From Thermococcus sp. MV5 (lineage in GTDB: Archaea; Methanobacteriota_B; Thermococci; Thermococcales; Thermococcaceae): a stretch of DNA of 64,000 nt. Where the stretch lies: positions 124,001 to 188,000 of the forward strand of contig NZ_SNUE01000002.1 of assembly GCF_012027425.1 (NCBI RefSeq). Direction: 5' to 3'. Positions 48,833 through 57,429 of this stretch are shown here, in pieces (the stretch's first letter is position 1; each line of letters starts with the position of its first letter). Under the pieces are notes generated by a model. That model made no database searches, was not told the origin of the DNA, and saw nothing but the letters and a program-made list of their open reading frames with translations. The position numbers and the translations under genes were made by a program.

Positions 48833-49108
48833 ATGGCAGAGGAACATGTTGTCTTCATAGGAAAGAAGCCTGTTATGAACTATGTGTTAGCTGTAATAAC
48901 CCAGTTCAACGAGGGTGCTAAAGAAGTTAGCGTTAGAGCAAGAGGTAGGGCTATCAGTAGAGCTGTTGACGTTGCAGAGATCGTCAGAAACAGGTTCCTT
49001 CCAGAGGTTAGAGTTAAAGAGATAAAGATAGGCACAGAAGAGCTTCCAACAGCTGATGGAAGAACTGCAAACACATCAACAATTGAGATCATCCTCGAAA
49101 AGCCATGA
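48833..49108 (+). CDS. albA: DNA/RNA-binding protein Alba
   Basis: A 91-residue chromatin protein. [21 protein letters not shown] contains the two Lys (residues 11-12) that contact nucleic acid and are acetylated in some archaea; [22 protein letters not shown] and a C-terminal beta hairpin [16 protein letters not shown] complete the fold. GGAGGGTG precedes the ATG. The promoter region has two copies of TTTGCTATT(T/G)A flanking the TATA-like box, about 42 bases apart. Confidence 0.96.
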   Translation: MAEEHVVFIGKKPVMNYVLAVITQFNEGAKEVSVRARGRAISRAVDVAEIVRNRFLPEVRVKEIKIGTEELPTADGRTANTSTIEIILEKP

Positions 49109-49217
49109 ATTTAGCTTTTCTTTCCTTTTCATAACTTAAATTTTTAACTTCAATCACTTTTGAAGTGAAAACAAAGATTTTAATACCTACATTACCAAGT
49201 TTTCTGTGGTGTAGTGA

Positions 49218-49814
49218 GTGGAATTTGAGACGATTGACATCAGAGATGAAAAGGCACGAGAACTCGCCCAAGTTCTAGCTAATGACACTGCTCTTTCAAT
49301 TCTCACTTTGCTCCAAGAAAAAACACTTTCAATGTCTGAAATAGCGAAAGAACTCAATATTCCGATTTCTACAGTTTCTTATCACTTAGACAAAATGGTG
49401 AGAGTTAGTCTTGTTGAAGTAGCTGGAAAAAAGTATGGAAAAAGATTACAAGAGGTAAGACTTTATAGGGCCTCATCAAAGCCTATTTTGCTTCTGCCAA
49501 GGAGAATACCAACTAAAAAGCGATTTTTAAGAGTTTTTGAGAAGATGCAGATTATAAGTTTAAGCATAGCTGGATTATTGGCTTCTAGTGTCTACATAGT
49601 ATCCAATAAGCTTCTTAAAAAACCCCAACCAAGCATTGAAAACATGACATATGCAGTTGAAAGAGCTCCTAGTCCCACAGGCCTTGAAACTATCAACAAA
49701 ACTGTCATGCCCACATTGACCAAAGCTTCACCAATGCCTTATATTTTAGCAGTTTTGGTTTTTGTGGTAAGCTTTTTCCTAGTTTTTCGATACCTATTGA
49801 GCAAAAGAATCTAA
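49218..49814 (+). CDS. ArsR-like winged-helix regulator with two transmembrane segments
   Basis: A 198-residue protein. Residues 10-85 form an ArsR/TrmB-like winged helix (ANDTALSILTLLQEKTLSMSEIAKEL, NIPISTVSYHLDKMVRVSLVEV). Two hydrophobic helices follow, at about 114-130 and 173-192, with an extracytoplasmic loop of about 40 residues between them, so the regulator is membrane-anchored. Such anchored HTH proteins may sense the cell surface. GTG start; TATA-like stretch upstream. Confidence 0.75.
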   Translation: MEFETIDIRDEKARELAQVLANDTALSILTLLQEKTLSMSEIAKELNIPISTVSYHLDKMVRVSLVEVAGKKYGKRLQEVRLYRASSKPILLLPRRIPTKKRFLRVFEKMQIISLSIAGLLASSVYIVSNKLLKKPQPSIENMTYAVERAPSPTGLETINKTVMPTLTKASPMPYILAVLVFVVSFFLVFRYLLSKRI

Positions 49815-49871
49815 GCCCAAAACATTTTTAAGTCTCCTAGCGTAGTTCAACATGAATCAGGAGGGATCACA

Positions 49872-50405
49872 ATGATGCCAAAAATTACTGTAGAGCAGAT
49901 AGTTAAAAGGAAAGCAATTGTTGTTAAACCAGTTGAAACTGTCGAACGAGTAGCAAAAATTCTCGCAAAAAACAAAGTTAGTAGTGCAGTTGTTATGGAA
50001 AAAGATGAAATTATAGGCATCGTTACTGATAGAGACATACTCAATAAGGTAGTTGCCAAGGGAAAAGACCCCAAAGAAGTCAAAGTAAGCGACATTATGA
50101 CAAAAACTCCCATAACAATAGAATATGATTATGACATCCAGGATGCAATTGAACTGATGATGGAGAAAAGTGTTAGAAGACTTCTTGTAACAAAATTGGG
50201 AATGCCAATGGGCTTTGTAACAGCAGCAGATCTACTTGCAGCTTTAAATACATACAATCAAGAGGAAGAAGAGTCCGAAGAAGAAGCTGGAGAGGTCTAC
50301 GGAATATGTGAGGTATGTGGTCAATACGCTCAGCTACACAGAGTCGTTCGCGAGGGTTATGAACGTTGGGTCTGCGAGAGCTGCAAGGACATGCTTGAAG
50401 GTTGA
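49872..50405 (+). CDS. Tandem CBS-domain protein with C-terminal zinc ribbon
   Basis: A 177-residue protein with two CBS motifs (MMPKITVEQIVKRKAIVVKPVETVERVAKIL and VSDIMTKTPITIEYDYDIQDAIELMM) that together form a Bateman module for adenosine-type ligands, an acidic linker, and a C-terminal CEVCGQYAQL...CESC zinc knuckle. The combination is typical of Thermococcales; DNA or RNA contact via the ribbon is possible. GGAGGGATC precedes the ATG. Confidence 0.85.
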   Translation: MMPKITVEQIVKRKAIVVKPVETVERVAKILAKNKVSSAVVMEKDEIIGIVTDRDILNKVVAKGKDPKEVKVSDIMTKTPITIEYDYDIQDAIELMMEKSVRRLLVTKLGMPMGFVTAADLLAALNTYNQEEEESEEEAGEVYGICEVCGQYAQLHRVVREGYERWVCESCKDMLEG

Positions 50406-50501
50406 AACTTCCTTCGCTTATTTTTAAATCTACTTTAACTTAGTGTATACTCCCAAAGGTTTAAAACTCTTCTAAGAAATACACATCAGAGGTGAGAGGA
50501 T

Positions 50502-51101
50502 ATGGAAAAGAAAACCGGGACAACAACAGTTGGAATTAAGCTAAAGGATGGAGTAGTGTTAGCTGCAGATACTCAGGCTTCTCTTGATCACATGGTAGAA
50601 ACTCTTAATATAAAGAAAATTCTCCCTATAACCGATAAAATCGCCATAACAACCGCAGGGAGTGTAGGAGATTTACAAGCCTTAGCAAGAATGCTTGAAG
50701 CTGAAGCAAGGTACTACCAATTTACATGGGGGAAACCAATGACAGCCAAGGCCATGGCGAATCTCCTCAGCAACATACTTAACGAAAGCAAATGGTTCCC
50801 ATATCTGGTTCAGATCATAATTGGCGGTTATGTGGAAGAACCAACCTTAGCTAACTTAGACCCCTTAGGAGGTTTAATCTTCGATAATTATACCGCAACA
50901 GGATCTGGAAGCCCATTTGCCATAGCAATTCTCGAAGATGGATACAAGGAGAACATAAGTATCAAAAAGGCTCGTGAACTTGCAATAAGGGCTGTTAGAA
51001 CAGCAGGTAAAAGAGATGTATATACTGGTGAAAGGAAAATACAAGTAGTTACAATAACAGAAGAAGGCATGAAAGAGGAGTTTGTAGAATTTAAAGACTG
51101 A
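50502..51101 (+). CDS. psmB: 20S proteasome beta subunit
   Basis: A 199-residue beta subunit. A six-residue propeptide MEKKTG precedes the catalytic Thr1 in [21 protein letters not shown]; Lys33 is in [18 protein letters not shown] and [15 protein letters not shown] is conserved. Thermococcales have two beta subunits; this matches one of them. It degrades proteins unfolded by PAN. GAGGTGAGAGG precedes the ATG. Confidence 0.95.
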   Translation: MEKKTGTTTVGIKLKDGVVLAADTQASLDHMVETLNIKKILPITDKIAITTAGSVGDLQALARMLEAEARYYQFTWGKPMTAKAMANLLSNILNESKWFPYLVQIIIGGYVEEPTLANLDPLGGLIFDNYTATGSGSPFAIAILEDGYKENISIKKARELAIRAVRTAGKRDVYTGERKIQVVTITEEGMKEEFVEFKD

Positions 51102-51129
51102 TCCCCCCATTCTTTCTTTGGTGAACTAA

Positions 51130-52221
51130 ATGAAAAACAAGCGAGTTGTTGGGATTTTTATAATACTCCTTTTCCTTGCCGCTTTCTTATATCATAACTA
51201 TTCTTATCCAAGTGACGAAGCACAAAAAGTTCTTAAAATTGCCCTCAATATCTCTAGAGAAGTTGAGAGAATTAGAGAACTTCCTTTTAAAGAAGATCCA
51301 GAAATAAAGCTCCTTACTCGAGAAGAGGCCCTCAAAAAATGGGGCCCAAGCAAGAGAGACTACGAGAATATTAAAAAATGGGAACTCATTTACAAAATGA
51401 CTCTATTAGTGTCTCTAGAATACAATTTAACAAAAACTCGAACTAAAGAAACGGCCTCTTGGATAGCCGTAACTTCAGGTGACAAAGTCTATATTATTTC
51501 AGAGAATTTCTTCAGAATAGGAGACACTTCTCAGAGGGTTTTGGCCCATGAATTCACTCACGTTCTTCAGAAACAATACTTTAACCCAAAGTATCCCGAG
51601 ACACTAGACGGAAGTTTAGCTGTCAAGGCTTTAGTAGAAGGAGACGCAGATTTAACTGCAGACATATACTGCAAAATACATGGGATCAAAATAGAAAAAA
51701 TAACATCCTTTTATTTAGCAGATCCCCCACTAAATTTTGGCTACTTCCCCTATGTTTTTGGAGATCATTTTGTTGAGTATCTTTATTCCATAGGTGGATG
51801 GAACCTTGTTAACAATGCTTACTCAAATCTCCCTCAAACAACTCAGCAAATAATGCATCCTGAGCTCTATTTAAATAAAACTCTCCCTAGAAAACTAGAT
51901 ATTGACATCAATGAAAGTTACAAAATACTCCATGTAGATAGGCTAGGAGAATTTTACTTTTATCTCATTATGATAACAAATGGGGTAAATCCAGACAGCG
52001 CTTTGACAATTACACGTGCTTGGAACGGAGATCGTGTTATCCTAGCAGAAAATTCCACTCACTACATACTTATCTGGAAAAGCTCTTGGAGAAATAAAAA
52101 GAGTGCAAATGAGATGTACAAATTATTTACAGAGAAAGCCAGAAAAACTGAAGTTCTAAAAGTTCAAATTACGCTGGATGGGGATATGCTTACACTAAGA
52201 AGTGTACTCCCAAAACAGTGA
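51130..52221 (+). CDS. Membrane-anchored gluzincin-like metallopeptidase
   Basis: A 363-residue protein with an N-terminal hydrophobic anchor (residues 6-21, GIFIILLFLAAFLYH) and a predicted exterior catalytic part. HEFTH at residues 140-144 is the zinc motif, and EGDADL about 26 residues later has the pattern of the third ligand Glu in gluzincins. No named family fits well. It begins 28 bases after psmB on the same strand, hinting at co-transcription. Function is inferred from motif only. Confidence 0.65.
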   Translation: MKNKRVVGIFIILLFLAAFLYHNYSYPSDEAQKVLKIALNISREVERIRELPFKEDPEIKLLTREEALKKWGPSKRDYENIKKWELIYKMTLLVSLEYNLTKTRTKETASWIAVTSGDKVYIISENFFRIGDTSQRVLAHEFTHVLQKQYFNPKYPETLDGSLAVKALVEGDADLTADIYCKIHGIKIEKITSFYLADPPLNFGYFPYVFGDHFVEYLYSIGGWNLVNNAYSNLPQTTQQIMHPELYLNKTLPRKLDIDINESYKILHVDRLGEFYFYLIMITNGVNPDSALTITRAWNGDRVILAENSTHYILIWKSSWRNKKSANEMYKLFTEKARKTEVLKVQITLDGDMLTLRSVLPKQ

Positions 52222-52388
52222 ACAAGTTTTATGTCTAATTTGGTACTAGTAGTGCCGAAATTTCTTTTTGATACCTAAAGCTAAAATGAAGATTTTTGGA
52301 CGAAGAGTTTCATTAGGCAACAAAAATAGTTATAAATGCCGATATCTAAACATCACCTGTCTAAGCTGAATATTTTGAGGTGATAAAA

Positions 52389-53732
52389 ATGGCAGAAAAG
52401 AAGAGAAAAAGGGTAGTTATTCTTGGAGCAGCTGGAAGAGATTTCCATAATTTCAACACATTTTTCAGGGACAATCCCGAATACGAGGTAGTTGCATTTA
52501 CCGCAACCCAAATTCCCGATATTGAAGGAAGGATTTACCCCCCCGAACTTGCTGGAGAACTTTACCCCAATGGAATTCCAATATGGAGTGAAGATGACCT
52601 AGAAAAAATTATCAAGGAGCATAATATAGACATTGTAGTATTTGCTTATTCTGATGTTTCACATGAACATGTGATGCACCTTGCAAGCAGGGCTCACTCA
52701 GCAGGGGCCGATTTCTGGCTTTTGGGTCCAAAGAGCACCATGATAAAGAGCACTAAACCCGTTGTGGCCGTCACAGCCGTAAGAACGGGATGTGGAAAGA
52801 GTCAAACTTCAAGGAAAGTTGCCCAATTACTTCAAGAGATGGGCTACAAAGTAGTTGCTATAAGACACCCAATGCCCTATGGTGACTTAAGAAAGCAGAT
52901 CGTTCAGAGATTTGCATCATATGAAGACCTCGATAAACACGAATGTACCATCGAAGAAAGAGAAGAATACGAACCATACATCGACAGGGGAATGGTTGTC
53001 TATGCTGGTGTAGACTACGAGAAGATCCTCCGTGAAGCCGAAAAAGAAGCTGACATAATACTTTGGGATGGTGGAAACAATGACTTCCCATTCTATGTCC
53101 CAGATCTCTGGATAGTTGTAACTGATCCACACAGAGCTGGACACGAGCTCAAGTACCATCCAGGGGAAACCAACTTCAGAGCTGCTGATGTTATAATAAT
53201 CAACAAAATTGACACTGCCAACAGGGATGACATTCAAAAGGTTCGCGAAAGTATCGAAAAAGTCAACCCCAACGCTATCGTCATTGATGGTGCTTCACCA
53301 CTCTATGTTGACAAACCCGAGCTCATTAAGGGTAAGCGTGTTCTTGTTGTTGAAGATGGACCAACACTTACCCACGGTGGAATGAGATACGGTGCTGGTT
53401 ACATTGCAGCCAAGAAGTTCGGAGCAAAAGAAATAATCGATCCAAGGCCTTATGCAGTTGGCTCAATTGTTGACACGTACAAGAAGTACAACCACTTAGA
53501 CGTCATTCTCCCAGCCATGGGTTATGGCGCCAAGCAAATTAAAGAACTTGAAGAAACCATTAACAGAGCTGATGCTGACGTAGTTGTAATAGGAACTCCA
53601 ATTGATCTCAGACGCGTTATGAAACTCAATAAACCAGCTGTCAGAGTTAGATATGAGCTCGAAGAAATTGGAGAACCAAAGCTCAGGGACATTCTCAAAG
53701 AATTTGTCGAAAAGCACGTTAAGAAGGAGTGA
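52389..53732 (+). CDS. cpgS: Cyclic 2,3-diphosphoglycerate synthetase (COG2403)
   Basis: A 447-residue protein of COG2403: RVVILGAAGRDFHNFNTFFR, FTATQIPDIEGRIYPPELAG, then a P-loop AVRTGCGKSQTSRK and TDPHRAGHELKYHPGETNFRAADVIIINK. The family makes cyclic 2,3-DPG, a thermoprotectant solute, in Methanothermus. In Thermococcales it is annotated the same way although cDPG levels there are not known to me, so an alternative substrate is possible. ATG 52389 follows GAGGTG. Confidence 0.85.
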   Translation: MAEKKRKRVVILGAAGRDFHNFNTFFRDNPEYEVVAFTATQIPDIEGRIYPPELAGELYPNGIPIWSEDDLEKIIKEHNIDIVVFAYSDVSHEHVMHLASRAHSAGADFWLLGPKSTMIKSTKPVVAVTAVRTGCGKSQTSRKVAQLLQEMGYKVVAIRHPMPYGDLRKQIVQRFASYEDLDKHECTIEEREEYEPYIDRGMVVYAGVDYEKILREAEKEADIILWDGGNNDFPFYVPDLWIVVTDPHRAGHELKYHPGETNFRAADVIIINKIDTANRDDIQKVRESIEKVNPNAIVIDGASPLYVDKPELIKGKRVLVVEDGPTLTHGGMRYGAGYIAAKKFGAKEIIDPRPYAVGSIVDTYKKYNHLDVILPAMGYGAKQIKELEETINRADADVVVIGTPIDLRRVMKLNKPAVRVRYELEEIGEPKLRDILKEFVEKHVKKE

Positions 53733-53788
53733 ACTCTTCTTTTCTTTTATATCTTGTTTTTTGATAATAATTCGTTTTTGGTGGTATC

Positions 53789-54180
53789 ATAAAGAAGCTT
53801 TTGGTTCTTGATTTAGACGGGACACCTTGGGAACAAAAGGATGTACCACAAATGGTTCTTAAATTTGAAGTTCCTCTATTTAAAGATCCTCAATTTAAGA
53901 TTGAAGGAAATCGGCTCATAGATGTTTATGGAAGAGAAGTTAGGCTTTTTGAGGGAACTAAGGAGTTTCTTGAATGGGCAAAGGAAAGATTTATCTTAAG
54001 CATCGCGAGCTGGAATGTAGAAAAAATAATAGGGCCAATTTTAGAAGCATTTGGGATTTGGGAATATTTTCTATTTCCAAAGATGATGTGAGAAAAAAGA
54101 TCCCTAATATAAAATTCATCCATATGTGGGTTGATGTTAAGAGCTTTGAAGAGCTGAAGGAATTTCTCGACAAAGAGTAA
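53789..54180 (+). pseudogene. Truncated HAD-family (MDP-1-like) phosphatase
   Basis: The N-terminal part reads KKLLVLDLDGTPWEQKD, the HAD motif I, and continues to FGIWEYFLFPK; the C-terminal part IPNIKFIHMWVDVKSFEELKEFLDKE is in another frame a few bases later. About 40 residues of the middle, with the Lys and DD motifs of intact homologues, are missing. The start is ATA at 53789 with GGTGG upstream, likely a lost ATG. Dead gene, 57 bases from an IS605-like end at 54237. Confidence 0.8.
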
Positions 54181-54430
54181 ACAAGCATCTATAACCCTCT
54201 TTTTCTTAGTTAAAAGCCACATTTCTCTTTTGAAATCCTCACCCTTCAGGGCGGGGAGGAGGTCAGCACAATAATCTCCTAGAATCTATACCATCCATAT
54301 AAAACAGGCCCCCCATTTGTTAGTTAGTGGTTCTCTAGATATTTAGTATGTGTTTAAGACTTCATCTGATCACTACTGCGCACAAATGTAATTGCAATTG
54401 AGCACTTAACATGAAATCGGTGGTCAAAAG
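54181..54430. other. Spacer before the MFS gene, with an IS605-like end
   Basis: Holds the 30-base hairpin end at 54237-54266 and AT-rich sequence upstream of the MFS gene with an AATTGCAATT palindrome at 54390-54399. No coding frame seen. Confidence 0.6.
54237..54266 (+). mobile_element. IS605-type right-end-like hairpin (copy B)
   Basis: CCTCACCC-TTCA-GGGCGGGG followed by AGGAGGTCAG. Copy C at 55926 is the same 30 bases in inverse orientation, differing at three positions; the stem change C-G to T-A is compensatory. The layout (GC hairpin, then GGAGGTCAG at the boundary) is like the right end/omegaRNA 3-prime part of IS200/IS605-family elements in archaea. No tnpA or tnpB nearby. Confidence 0.65.
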
Positions 54431-55660
54431 ATGCTCAATAAAAACTTTTGGCTCTATGCTATAGGTCGCTTCGTTTCCCAGATAGGATGGGTTATTCAAG
54501 ATATAGCGGTACCCCTATATGTCCTCGACAAAACTGGTAGTGGAACGATGATGGGCCTTTTTGTGATAGCAGAGCTAATTCCAAGACTTCTTGTTAACCC
54601 TTTGGCTGGTGTTATCGGAGATAGGTATAACAGAAAAGCTCTAATGGTATGGCTCGACATTGCAAGAGGCGTTTTGCTCTTTGGAGTCATCGCTTTCAAT
54701 CTGCTTGATCTCCAAAGCTTGCTCATAGTTCAGGTCATCATGAGCATGATGGGTTCCTTTTTCTCAGCAGGCATATCAGGAATGTTTCCTGATCTTGTAA
54801 AGAAAGAACAACTTGCCCAAGCTAATTCGATACTCCAGAGTGGAGGACTCATAATCCGCATGGTTGGACCAGTTGTTGGTGGAGTTATCTATGCCCTTGG
54901 AGGAATAAAACTGGCAATCTTGATAAACGCTGTTAGCTTCTTTGGCTCAGGAGTGTTTGAGACTTTTATTGAGTATCACTGGAAAACAAAGAAATTCTCA
55001 CGCATAGAGGAAGTATGGAGTGATATGCGCGAAGGATTTAGATTTATAAGGAATTCCAGGAGCCTTATAGTTCTTGTGAGCTTTGCAATAATCCTTAACA
55101 CTCTCTTAAATCCAGTATTTGTAGTTGTTTTACCATATGTCTCACGAGTTATTTTAGGGCTTTCTTCTGTTCAATTCGGAAGTATACAAACTGCTGCAAC
55201 AGTTGGTGCTTTAGCTGGGAATATTATAATAGCAGGAAAACTCAAAGAATCTTCAGAGAACCTACTGTTTAAGGCTCTTTTTGCGCAGCTTATCTGCCTA
55301 TTTTTACTCTCAGCCGCCACACATCCCTATTTTGAAGAGATTGCATATCTCATGCTTTTAGGAACCTTCATCACTTTCGGCTTTTTTAATACACTGGTGA
55401 ATGTTCCTCTAATGACAAAGCTCCAAAAAGCCGTCCCCAATGAAGTTCGCGCCAGATTCTTCTCGGCATTCGAGACAGCTATAATGGCAACAACCCCTCT
55501 CGGAATGGCCGTTATTGGGCCCCTCTTAGACATCGTTGACGTTTCACACCTTGTGGCTACATTAGTTATTCTCAGTCTCATGGCATCAATATATTACTAC
55601 ATTAACTTTAAAGAAACCGTTATGAACGTCGGTACCGAAACGAGGGAGATGATAGGATAA
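54431..55660 (+). CDS. MFS transporter (macrolide-efflux-like)
   Basis: A 409-residue membrane protein with about twelve helices; the MFS loop GDRYNRKALMVW follows helix 2 (GVIGDRYNRK). It resembles the DHA3-type drug or macrolide efflux branch. The substrate is unknown. GGTGG precedes the ATG. The gene is flanked by two inward-facing IS605-like hairpin ends and by two broken genes, so it may be a recent arrival. Confidence 0.88.
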   Translation: MLNKNFWLYAIGRFVSQIGWVIQDIAVPLYVLDKTGSGTMMGLFVIAELIPRLLVNPLAGVIGDRYNRKALMVWLDIARGVLLFGVIAFNLLDLQSLLIVQVIMSMMGSFFSAGISGMFPDLVKKEQLAQANSILQSGGLIIRMVGPVVGGVIYALGGIKLAILINAVSFFGSGVFETFIEYHWKTKKFSRIEEVWSDMREGFRFIRNSRSLIVLVSFAIILNTLLNPVFVVVLPYVSRVILGLSSVQFGSIQTAATVGALAGNIIIAGKLKESSENLLFKALFAQLICLFLLSAATHPYFEEIAYLMLLGTFITFGFFNTLVNVPLMTKLQKAVPNEVRARFFSAFETAIMATTPLGMAVIGPLLDIVDVSHLVATLVILSLMASIYYYINFKETVMNVGTETREMIG

Positions 55661-55817
55661 CTGTCGTGTAGGGTGAAAACTCAGACTCACGGACACAATC
55701 AGTGTTTTTTGTAAATCCCATTTTATTTTTTAGTCCCTACTAAGCACAGATAGTGAGGAAGGTTTTCTAAGTTAGCAATTTTAAACTCTTCTCTATCCTC
55801 CCTATATTAACAAAGTG

Positions 55818-56321
55818 CTACAAGCTCACAACCACCTTTAGCATTGCTATGACATAATTTTCAGTCGTCCAATGAACTGGAATAATACCTTCGGGAGTCT
55901 CTCGTTCCCACTGATGCTCTCCTCTCTGACCTCCTCCCCGCCTTGAAAGGCGAGGCTTAGAGAAAGAAAAACGTCAAAGCTTTTATCTTTAAATGGCAAA
56001 TCTACAACATCGGCCGGCACAAACTCAATATTGGCGTCAATTTCTTTAGCCCTCTTTGCAGCAATATTGAGCTGCTTTTGTGAAATATCCGCAGAAGTGA
56101 CTTTACCTCATCCCTGCAAGAGCAAAGACCACCAAGTTATTGCCACTTTCCAAAACACAGACTTTCTTTTCTTTAACATTTCCCAAATATTTAAGTTCAA
56201 GCTCATTTAGAACAATCTTTGGATCTTCATAGGCTTTTCTCCATAGTTTTTCTACTCTCTTTTGCCACTCTTCAGCTGTGACATCCCATCCTCTTTTATT
56301 ATCCTCATGATAGTGATCCAT
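55818..56321 (-). pseudogene. Disrupted class I SAM methyltransferase
   Basis: The gene reads MDHYHEDNKRGWDVTAEEWQ to KKVCVLESGNNLVVFALAGM at its start (motif I with E in place of G), then a frameshift near 56105, then VTSADISQKQLNIAAKRAKEI and DVVDLPFKDKSFDVFLS. Immediately after, the 30-base IS605-like end (copy C) appears, and then a third segment in another frame, EHQWERETPEGIIPVHWTTENYVIAM, with a TAG at 55818. The 60 or so residues that normally join FDVFL and EHQWE are absent. So the element marks a deletion junction. Confidence 0.8.
55926..55955 (-). mobile_element. IS605-type right-end-like hairpin (copy C)
   Basis: On the minus strand: CCTCGCCT-TTCA-AGGCGGGG then AGGAGGTCAG. It matches copy B except at three bases and has a perfect stem allowing one wobble. 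It lies inside the methyltransferase pseudogene at the position where the middle of the gene is missing. Confidence 0.7.
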
Positions 56322-56390
56322 CCAAAATGCCTTTGGTGCTTAAAATCCAGCGAACTAGAACTCTCTTAATTCTTCGTTGGATACCCAAAA

Positions 56391-56398
56391 CTATATAA
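56391..56398 (+). promoter_or_regulatory. TATA box of the DUF6544 gene
   Basis: CTATATAA, about 25 bases before the palindrome at 56416-56431, which would then overlap the transcription start. Confidence 0.45.
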
Positions 56399-56415
56399 CG
56401 CCTATGTATAATGAG

Positions 56416-56431
56416 ATTTGTAATCACAAAT
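56416..56431. promoter_or_regulatory. Palindromic operator candidate
   Basis: ATTTGT-AATC-ACAAAT, 6-base arms with 4-base centre, at the expected transcription start of the DUF6544 gene. Suits a repressor site. Confidence 0.45.
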
Positions 56432-56467
56432 TAAGGTAACGAAAGTTCCAAAAAGAGGTAAAACAAA

Positions 56468-57316
56468 ATGATGAAAAGCGTGTTAATTGTATTGGGGGTA
56501 ATTGTTGTTCTACTAGTCTCAACTACTGTTCTCGGTGGCGTTGCATTCACCAAAAGGACAAGAAACGAGGCAAAAGAGCTTTTTAAAGAGAGTGATATGA
56601 CAAAACCCAAAGTCATTACTGAAGAAGATATACAAGATTTGCCTGAACCGGTTCAAAGGTATTTAAGATATACCCAGATCATAGGCAAGGAAGAAATCAA
56701 CACCGTTAGGTTAAAACAAGGCGGGTATTTCCGCATGAAAGAAGATCAAAAGTGGATGCCAATAACAGCAGAGCAGTATTTTAGAGTGGATTCCACTGAG
56801 TTTATCTGGATAGCAAAAGTGAGAGCTGCTCCACTGCTATCAATACATGCGAAAGACGAATTTGTTGAGGGTAAGGGCAATTTAGTGGTAAAACTATTGG
56901 GGTTAATTACGGTTGTTGATGCAAAAGGAAATGAGGTTGATCACGGAGAGCTTTTGAGATTTCTTGCTGAATGCATTTGGTTTCCTTCAGCGTTTTTAAA
57001 CGACTACATCACGTGGGAATCTATAGATAACACCTCAGCAAAAGCCACAATAACTTACGATGGAGTCTCAGCTTCGGCAGTTTTCCATTTTAACGAAAAG
57101 GGCGAAGTAACGAGAATCACTGCAAAACGGTATATGGAGGTTGATGGGGAGTTCGTTTTAGAGGACTGGGAAGGACAGATTGTGGAATACAAAGTGTTCA
57201 ACGGCGTTGTTGTCCCAAACAGGGTCAACATAATATGGAAACTAAAAACAGGGGACTTCTGCTACGATCAAATTGAGATTGTGGACATCGAGTACAACGC
57301 TTTATCAACCTACTGA
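56468..57316 (+). CDS. DUF6544 family protein
   Basis: A 282-residue protein with an N-terminal membrane anchor (VLIVLGVIVVLLVSTTVLGGVA) and an exterior beta-rich domain. LPEPVQRYLRYTQIIGK is the conserved family opening after the anchor, and the end (VNIIWKLKTGDFCYDQIEIVDIEYN) is also typical. The family is frequent in Firmicutes and has no known function. Its own promoter with a palindrome precedes it. Confidence 0.75.
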   Translation: MMKSVLIVLGVIVVLLVSTTVLGGVAFTKRTRNEAKELFKESDMTKPKVITEEDIQDLPEPVQRYLRYTQIIGKEEINTVRLKQGGYFRMKEDQKWMPITAEQYFRVDSTEFIWIAKVRAAPLLSIHAKDEFVEGKGNLVVKLLGLITVVDAKGNEVDHGELLRFLAECIWFPSAFLNDYITWESIDNTSAKATITYDGVSASAVFHFNEKGEVTRITAKRYMEVDGEFVLEDWEGQIVEYKVFNGVVVPNRVNIIWKLKTGDFCYDQIEIVDIEYNALSTY

Positions 57317-57429
57317 TAGCCGCTTTCATATTTTTATTCAATATCGCTTTGACAAAATTTCCAGCTGAGCAAAGGTTTTTATATGGCCAAATGCAACTTG
57401 ATTCATTTAAATACAATGGAGGAAGCTAG

